Positions 31,293 through 35,944 of a stretch of DNA of 35,944 bases are shown one piece after another. The notes beneath the pieces were generated by a model. The model saw only the letters and a list, made by a program, of their open reading frames with translations, was not told where the DNA came from and searched no databases. Every line of letters starts with the position of its first letter. Position 1 is the stretch's first letter. The position numbers were made by a program, and so were the translations under genes. Source of the stretch: Siphonobacter sp048595215 (GTDB lineage Bacteria > Bacteroidota > Bacteroidia > Cytophagales > Spirosomataceae); the NCBI RefSeq assembly GCF_048595215.1, contig NZ_JBMDWJ010000107.1:1-35944 (forward strand). The letters are read 5' to 3'.

Positions 31293-32252
31293 TTGAATCC
31301 TGAAGAGATTTATCTTTCGGTTATTGTCCCCTGTTTTAATGAGGAAGAAGTCATTGTTGAAACCTATCGGCGACTCACCCAGGTAGTACAAAGCCAGGGC
31401 TGGCGTTACGAACTGGTTTTCATCAATGACGGCAGTCGCGATAAAACCTTAACCCTGTTAAAGCAGTTAGCTGTACAGGACCCCATGGTACGGGTACTCT
31501 CGTTTTCGCGAAATTTTGGCCATCAACCGGCAGTATCGGCGGGAATCCGGTATTGCTCGGGCAATATTGCCATCATCATTGATGCCGACTTGCAGGACCC
31601 ACCAGAGCTTTTCCCAGCGATGGTAGACCTCTACCAGAAAGAGCAGGCTAACGTAGTATATGCCGTACGGAAAGAGCGAAAGGGTGAAAGCTTTTTCAAA
31701 CTCTGGTCGGCTCGTACCTTTTACCGGGTTATTAATTCATTGTCGGAAGTTCCCCTACCCTTGGATACGGGCGATTTCCGCTTGATTGATGCGAAAGTCA
31801 TCCGGGAGTTTAAAAAACTTCAGGAACGCAATAAATACATCCGGGGCCTGATTAGCTGGATGGGTTTCAAGCAGGTACCCATCGAGTATTCTCGGGATGA
31901 GCGGTTTGCCGGAGCAACCAAGTATCCGCTTTCGAAGATGCTGAAATTCGCTCAGACCGGCCTGTTATATTTCAGCAAAAAACCCCTGACAGTAGCCCTC
32001 TCACTGGGTTTTATTAGTATTCTGGTGGGACTTGGATTAGCCGTATGGGTGTTTGCCAGCAGCGTACTTCGTCCAGAAAGTCTGGTACCGGGCTGGGCTT
32101 CCACAGTTATCATGGTTATTTTCTTCGGCGGAATTCAACTATTGACCATCGGTGTACTGGGTGAATACATCGGCAGTATTTTCGATGAATTAAAAAAACG
32201 CCCGGAGTTCATTGTCTCCGAATCAATTAATTTCGATGAAAACGTCCAGTAA
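31293..32252 (+). CDS. GtrB/ArnC-like GT2 with two C-terminal membrane helices
   Basis: 319 residues from a TTG start at 31293 giving 'MNPEEIYLSVIVPCFNEEE'; no in-frame ATG lies before the catalytic domain. Motifs: 'VIVPCFNEEEVI', 'LVFINDGSRDKT', 'LSFSRNFGHQPAVSAGI', metal site 'IIDADLQDPPELFPAM', 'LDTGDFRLIDAKVI', 'YIRGLISWMGFKQVPIEY', 'GATKYPLSKM'. Helices at about 230-252 and 267-290 end the protein. Enzymes of this plan make undecaprenyl-phosphate-glucose or -aminoarabinose for periplasmic GT-C enzymes. The next gene, a GT-C-like protein, starts inside this one (17-base overlap), suggesting a donor-maker/transferase pair. Confidence 0.92.
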   Translation: MNPEEIYLSVIVPCFNEEEVIVETYRRLTQVVQSQGWRYELVFINDGSRDKTLTLLKQLAVQDPMVRVLSFSRNFGHQPAVSAGIRYCSGNIAIIIDADLQDPPELFPAMVDLYQKEQANVVYAVRKERKGESFFKLWSARTFYRVINSLSEVPLPLDTGDFRLIDAKVIREFKKLQERNKYIRGLISWMGFKQVPIEYSRDERFAGATKYPLSKMLKFAQTGLLYFSKKPLTVALSLGFISILVGLGLAVWVFASSVLRPESLVPGWASTVIMVIFFGGIQLLTIGVLGEYIGSIFDELKKRPEFIVSESINFDENVQ

Positions 32253-33915
32253 TTCGTTCATATCTCAGCTTATTGTTGCTTTACCGCTTGCTGTTTTTAT
32301 CATTTTTTTCTTTTCCTACGTACTGAACGTAGCCTGGTTTGACGATTACGAATCGCTTTCCGGGTTCTTCCTGGAATTTCAGAAAGCTCCTACCTGGTCC
32401 GAAAAAGCGTACTGGCTTTTCCTGCCCAATAATGAGCACCGGATGGTTACGGCCAAGCTACTCGTACTGGCTACTTACTACCTGACGGGCGAATTACAAT
32501 ACGTTTGGATGCAGGCCCTGGCGAACCTGACCGAGGTATTTATCTGGGTTTTGTTTTTGCTGGCTTTCCGGCGAATGCGGCTATCCTTGTGGTATTTTCT
32601 GCCGGTTACGCTCTTCATGTTTCAGCCGCAGCATTACCTGCTGACGTTCCTGACCAACGCTGGCTTGCAACACGAACCGCTGCTCTTTTTTGCCTTTGCT
32701 ACGCTCTTTGTACTGGCCAAAGGGACGCCCGCTTCGGCTGCCGGAGCCCTGGTACTGGCCTTCATTACGACGTTCACGATGAGCAATGGAATGTTTGTCT
32801 GGATTGCGGGTGGTATTATCCTGGTTCTACGCAAACGGTATTCTTTCCTCCTCATCTGGTGTCTGGCCATGGCTCTGGCCATTGGCGGGTATTACTACCA
32901 CTATCCCTCGACGGCCAATGGGAAGAGTTTCAGTAAGTTTCTTGAAGCTCCGCAATTATCCCTGCTGGGCTTCTTCACCTACTTGGGAGCGGCTTTTGAC
33001 TTTTTCCCGAATGCTTCCGCCCCCTGGCGTTACATCCTTCCGACCCTGGCCGGTGTTGGATTGATGACGATTGCGGTCCTGTGGTTCCGGAAAAACATCT
33101 GGCCGGTATTACTCGGTTACTTCCGTACAACGGGCGTATCGTCCGTACCAGATCAGGACCGTTTCGTGCAGGATTTCCTGTTGAGTACGGCCTTGTTTTT
33201 ACTGGCTAACAACACCATCATTGCCGTCTTACGACCGCATTTTGGGTACCACGTCATGCTCATCAGTAACTACAAGCTTTATCCTACGCTTTTCCTTTGC
33301 GTGGCGTACATGGCCTGGCTGAGTATGCAACGCGATTACGCCCGTACCCCGAAATGGCTCATCCCCGCCAGCGTATTGATCTATGCGGGCCTTTACCTGG
33401 CGTATTTTCCGATTGTCGAAGACCGACGGAAGAACCTGCTAACGGCTACCTTCAACCAGTACCATGCCGGCATCGGTCTGGGAGCCACCCGTGGATCGTT
33501 TCTGGAGCCGTATATTCAGCGTAACTTCATGACGCCACTCGAACAGGGAATTTACAACCCACCGATTCACTTTTTTGATCCGGTGCTGGCTCAGTCCGCC
33601 GAAAGCCAGGTTGTATCCCTACAGACGCAGGAAACCGCCACGCATTACCTGCTTACCCAACCGGAGCTTACCGTTCCCAGAGGTCGTAACAGCTTGTTGC
33701 TCCTGCACGTTAAATCGACGGAACACCCCGAACAGTATCTGATTCCGTTCCAGCCATTACCGAATACGGGCCGCAATCCGTTCCGGCAGGGCGTAGGAGG
33801 GCAGGCAGAGCTTCCGAAAGACATGCTACGCCCCGGAGTTTACGAGCTTCAGGTTCTGTATCAGGACGGTACGACGCTAAAACGGTATCCAACCTTGAAT
33901 AAATTATCGATTTGA
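32236..33915 (+). CDS. GT-C-like polytopic membrane protein, partner of the GtrB-like enzyme
   Basis: About 559 residues from the ATG at 32236 (TTG at 32212 is an alternative). It overlaps the upstream GT2 by 17 bases in another frame. About ten helices; first-loop 'VAWFDDYESLSGFF' (Asp36-Asp37) and 'LPNNEHRMVTAK' (66-69) match the DDY ... DERR plan of the gene at 4780, and the tail 'PKDMLRPGVYELQVLYQDGTTLKRY' resembles that paralogue's 'VEYLQPNTQYQVWVVVIHRGV'. A GtrC-like glucosyltransferase that uses the polyprenyl-P-sugar made by the neighbour is the best guess; no GtrA-type flippase is present in the window. Confidence 0.78.
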   Translation: MKTSSNSFISQLIVALPLAVFIIFFFSYVLNVAWFDDYESLSGFFLEFQKAPTWSEKAYWLFLPNNEHRMVTAKLLVLATYYLTGELQYVWMQALANLTEVFIWVLFLLAFRRMRLSLWYFLPVTLFMFQPQHYLLTFLTNAGLQHEPLLFFAFATLFVLAKGTPASAAGALVLAFITTFTMSNGMFVWIAGGIILVLRKRYSFLLIWCLAMALAIGGYYYHYPSTANGKSFSKFLEAPQLSLLGFFTYLGAAFDFFPNASAPWRYILPTLAGVGLMTIAVLWFRKNIWPVLLGYFRTTGVSSVPDQDRFVQDFLLSTALFLLANNTIIAVLRPHFGYHVMLISNYKLYPTLFLCVAYMAWLSMQRDYARTPKWLIPASVLIYAGLYLAYFPIVEDRRKNLLTATFNQYHAGIGLGATRGSFLEPYIQRNFMTPLEQGIYNPPIHFFDPVLAQSAESQVVSLQTQETATHYLLTQPELTVPRGRNSLLLLHVKSTEHPEQYLIPFQPLPNTGRNPFRQGVGGQAELPKDMLRPGVYELQVLYQDGTTLKRYPTLNKLSI

Positions 33916-33918
33916 GTC

Positions 33919-33926
33919 TATTTTTG
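33919..33926 (+). promoter_or_regulatory. Putative promoter for the last GT2 gene
   Basis: TATTTTTG fits TAnnTTTG, with TTG at 33895-33897 21 bases upstream as -33 element, a good Bacteroidota spacing. The transcription start would fall near 33932, which favours the TTG codon at 33967 over that at 33937. Confidence 0.45.
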
Positions 33927-33966
33927 TCAGTAAATTTTGGCGGCAACCTTCTTAGCAACTTTCCCA

Positions 33967-34917
33967 TTGAATAATCCACAAATTTCGATAGTCGCCCCCC
34001 TGTATAACGAAAGTGAGACGTTCCCTCACTTGGTGGAGCGTTTAAATAAGCTGATGGACCGCCTCCCACTCACCATTGAGGTGGTACTCATCGACGACGG
34101 TAGCCGTGACAATACGGCTACGCTCATGCAGGCTCTGGCTCTGTCCGATCCGCGTTATCATTGTGTGTTTTTGGCCCGTAATCACGGTCACCAACTGGCT
34201 CTTTCGGCCGGTATGAACGAAGCACGGGGCACGGAGGCCATTATGGTGATTGATGGTGATTTACAGGATCCTCCTGAATTACTCGAAGACTTTTACAAAC
34301 TTTATAAAGAAGGGTACGACGTGGTGTACGCCGTACGGCGGAAACGGAAAGAAGGATGGATCAAGCGGCTAGCGTACCATTCCTTCTACCGGATTCTACG
34401 TTCTATTTCTTACATCGACATTCCGCTCGACAGTGGCGATTTCGCTCTGGTTTCGCGTCGCGTTGTGGACGTCATGAATGCGATGCCCGAAGAAAGTCGG
34501 TATCTGCGGGGTATGCGTACCTGGGTAGGTTTCAAGCAGACGGGTGTAGAATACGAACGTGACGAACGCATAGCGGGTGAATCGAAATATTCGTTTGCTC
34601 TGCTGTTTAAACTAGCCTACAACGGGATTTTCAACTTCAGCGAGTTTCCCATCAAGCTTCTTACCCGACTGGGCGGTACGGCTATTGCCTTCTCGATGAT
34701 GTATTTCATTTACAACCTCATCAAGAAATATGTACTAGGCATGGACGTTCCGCAAGGCTTTCCAGCGACGCTATTCGCCATCATCTTCTTTGGTGGACTG
34801 AATTTGTTCGGCCTCGGGATTATCGGTGAATACGTACTGCGGATCTTTTTTCAGTCGAAAGGCCGACCGCTTTTTATCATTAAATCCAAAATTCTGAACA
34901 AGCAGTGGGAAAAATAG
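33967..34917 (+). CDS. GtrB/ArnC-like GT2, paralogue of the one at 31293
   Basis: 316 residues from TTG at 33967 ('MNNPQISIVAPLYNE'); TTG at 33937 would add ten residues but lies almost at the predicted transcription start. Same motif order as the paralogue: 'IDDGSRDNTATL', 'LARNHGHQLALSAGM', 'MVIDGDLQDPPELLEDF' (DGD for DAD), 'LDSGDFALVSRRVV', 'YLRGMRTWVGFKQTGVEYERDERIAGESKY'. Two C-terminal helices ('GTAIAFSMMYFIYNLI', 'FAIIFFGGLNLFGLGIIGEYVL'). It should make a lipid-linked sugar. No GT-C gene directly follows; a terminator does. Confidence 0.92.
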   Translation: MNNPQISIVAPLYNESETFPHLVERLNKLMDRLPLTIEVVLIDDGSRDNTATLMQALALSDPRYHCVFLARNHGHQLALSAGMNEARGTEAIMVIDGDLQDPPELLEDFYKLYKEGYDVVYAVRRKRKEGWIKRLAYHSFYRILRSISYIDIPLDSGDFALVSRRVVDVMNAMPEESRYLRGMRTWVGFKQTGVEYERDERIAGESKYSFALLFKLAYNGIFNFSEFPIKLLTRLGGTAIAFSMMYFIYNLIKKYVLGMDVPQGFPATLFAIIFFGGLNLFGLGIIGEYVLRIFFQSKGRPLFIIKSKILNKQWEK

Positions 34918-34943
34918 CCTTCGCTGGCTTTCCGTTCATCACT

Positions 34944-34975
34944 AAATAGCCGGATCGTCGATCCGGCTATTTTCA
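34944..34975 (+). terminator. Rho-independent terminator after the last GT2 gene
   Basis: AAATAGCCGGATC (34944-34956) pairs perfectly with GATCCGGCTATTT (34960-34972), loop GTC, followed by TCATTT. It closes the glycan region. Confidence 0.88.
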
Positions 34976-34988
34976 TTTCATCCCAAAA

Positions 34989-35022
34989 TTGTATACAAGT
35001 ATGGCCGAAAAAACTAGCTTTG
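34989..35022 (+). promoter_or_regulatory. Putative promoter of lemA
   Basis: TTG at 34989-34991 and TAGCTTTG at 35015-35022, 23 bases apart, fit the Bacteroidota TTG-N-TAnnTTTG pattern. The leader to the ATG at 35077 would be about 50 nt. Confidence 0.5.
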
Positions 35023-35076
35023 GCCCAACAATTTTAAATAGTCAGCCAAAACCCGAATTAAAACCTTTCATAGAAT

Positions 35077-35658
35077 ATGTCACGCGGAATCATCGCTACC
35101 ATTGCTATTATTGTTTTAGTTGTACTGATGGGCGGTTGCTCGTACAACGGTTTAGTACAACAGGACGAAAATGTGAACACCGCCTGGGGTAAAGTGCAAT
35201 CCGATTACCAACGGCGGGCCGACCTGATCCCGAACCTGGTTGCCACGGTCAAGGGAGCAGCTAACTTTGAGCAGAAGACGCTTACGGATGTAGTGAATGC
35301 CCGGGCCAATGCTACGTCCATTAAATTCACCGCCGATCAGCTTACCCCCGAAAATATTCAGCGTTTTCAAGAGGCTCAGTCGCAACTGAACGGCTCTCTA
35401 TCCCGATTATTGGCCGTTGCTGAAAATTATCCCCAACTGCGGGCGAGCGATAGTTTCCGGGATTTGCAGGCTCAGATCGAAGGTACGGAAAACCGGATCA
35501 AGGTATCTCGTAACGATTTCAACGACGCCGTTAAGCAGTATAACCAGAAGGTTCGCTCATTCCCGACCAATGTGCTGAGCGGTATGTTTGGCTTCCCCGC
35601 TAAAGCGTACTTTGAGTCCGATCCAGGAACGGAAAAAGCTCCAAAAGTTCAATTCTAA
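35077..35658 (+). CDS. lemA: LemA-family membrane protein
   Basis: 193 residues. N-terminal membrane/lipoprotein segment 'IIATIAIIVLVVLMGGCSYNGLV' with a possible lipobox (LMGGC, Cys21), then the LemA coiled-coil domain: 'LVQQDENVNTAWGKVQSDYQRRADLIPNLVATVKG' (signature), 'LTDVVNARANA', 'LSRLLAVAENYPQLRASDSFRDLQAQIEGTENRIKVSRNDFNDAVKQYN', ending 'FPAKAYFESD'. LemA proteins anchor in a membrane with a helical bundle; their role is unclear, though they often neighbour TPM-domain genes, as here. ATG at 35077. Confidence 0.96.
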   Translation: MSRGIIATIAIIVLVVLMGGCSYNGLVQQDENVNTAWGKVQSDYQRRADLIPNLVATVKGAANFEQKTLTDVVNARANATSIKFTADQLTPENIQRFQEAQSQLNGSLSRLLAVAENYPQLRASDSFRDLQAQIEGTENRIKVSRNDFNDAVKQYNQKVRSFPTNVLSGMFGFPAKAYFESDPGTEKAPKVQF

Positions 35659-35661
35659 TTT

Positions 35662-35700
35662 GCTTGAGGGCCAGCGTACGCGTACGCTGGTCCTCGAAGC
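35662..35700 (+). repeat. Hairpin with a 20-base perfect palindrome between lemA and the TPM gene
   Basis: CCAGCGTACGCGTACGCTGG at 35671-35690 is a perfect palindrome, extended outward by imperfect pairing (GCTTGAGG with CCTCGAAGC). No T tract follows, so it may be a transcript stabiliser, a weak attenuator or a protein-binding site rather than a full terminator. Confidence 0.6.
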
Positions 35701-35716
35701 TTATCAGCCATCACAT

Positions 35717-35944
35717 ATGCTTAGCGAGGCTCAGCAACAGGAAATCATTGCGGCCATCAAGCAGGCCGAAACGCGAACTTCCGGTGAGATTCGGGTACAC
35801 ATTGAAGAGAAATCACCTTCACCCCTGGACCCCATTGAACGAGCGAAGGAAGTATTCGCCAAACTGGAAATGCATAAAACAGCCCAGCGAAATGCCGTCC
35901 TATTTTTCATCGCTCTGGAAGCCCGGAAATTTGCCATCTGGGGG
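35717..35944 (+). CDS. TPM-domain protein, 3' truncated by the window end
   Basis: 76 codons from ATG at 35717 remain open to the last base. The sequence 'MLSEAQQQEIIAAIKQAE' and 'TSGEIRVHIEEKSP' followed by 'AKEVFAKLEMHKTAQRNAVLFFIALEARKFAIWG' is the start of the TPM (TLP18.3/Psb32/MOLO-1) domain, often paired with LemA in Bacteroidota. No signal peptide is visible, as in the short soluble version. It is on the same strand 58 bases after lemA. C-terminal features cannot be seen. Confidence 0.88.
   Translation, partial: MLSEAQQQEIIAAIKQAETRTSGEIRVHIEEKSPSPLDPIERAKEVFAKLEMHKTAQRNAVLFFIALEARKFAIWG

Noticed and set aside
1..35944. tRNA, rRNA, CRISPR arrays, insertion sequences, replication origin
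   Set aside because: No cloverleaf-like or rRNA-like segment, no regularly spaced direct repeats and no transposase or integrase motif were seen on reading the window.

Overview
The window looks like a chromosomal segment of a Bacteroidota bacterium, most likely order Cytophagales (Spirosoma/Siphonobacter-like). Four things point there: a protein with a type IX secretion C-terminal domain ending in a YPNP-type sorting region; a TonB with the Bacteroidota 'NKEYGAYDLR' N-terminus beside one ExbB and two ExbD genes; a DUF4296 lipoprotein; and several promoter-like TAnnTTTG boxes with few Shine-Dalgarno sites. I saw no IS element, phage gene, CRISPR array, tRNA or rRNA. The family calls rest on motifs recalled from memory, not on database searches.

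Layout. (1) 1-4706, plus strand: housekeeping genes for a gamma-class carbonic anhydrase-like protein (5' end cut by the window), a transaldolase-fold/CBS fusion, kdsB, adk and obg, mostly separated by hairpin terminators. (2) 4780-9515, plus strand: a GT-C-like polytopic membrane protein and a large T9SS-exported SGNH esterase with Ig-like repeats. (3) 9516-9836: a convergent intergenic region with two very long perfect inverted repeats. (4) 9837-16235, minus strand: exbB, two exbD, tonB, a small membrane protein, a PstS-like lipoprotein without PstCAB, and a periplasmic TPR protein. (5) 16445-20182, minus strand: rnhB, then a Bat-type cluster (DUF58, membrane protein, VWA protein) without moxR. 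(6) 20281-22254, plus strand: a DUF4296 lipoprotein and nuoABC, joined by three ATGA overlaps; the rest of complex I is absent. (7) 22307-26179, minus strand: a 1290-residue DUF4011-type SF1 helicase with a large coiled-coil-like insert and a divergent Vsr/MTES-like C-terminus. (8) 26459-34917: a surface-glycan region with four GT2 enzymes, an acyltransferase and two GT-C-like membrane proteins. (9) 35077-35944: lemA and the start of a TPM-domain gene, cut by the window end.

How the genes fit together. The ExbB/ExbD/TonB set would energise outer-membrane receptors. NuoABC feeds the proton gradient that drives it. KdsB, the GT2/GT-C proteins and the acyltransferase point to lipopolysaccharide or surface-glycan synthesis. 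The most unusual items are the transaldolase-CBS fusion, whose CBS pair carries a KdsD-like motif and which lies directly upstream of kdsB, and the DUF4011-helicase-nuclease-like protein, whose domain order resembles single-gene antiphage proteins.
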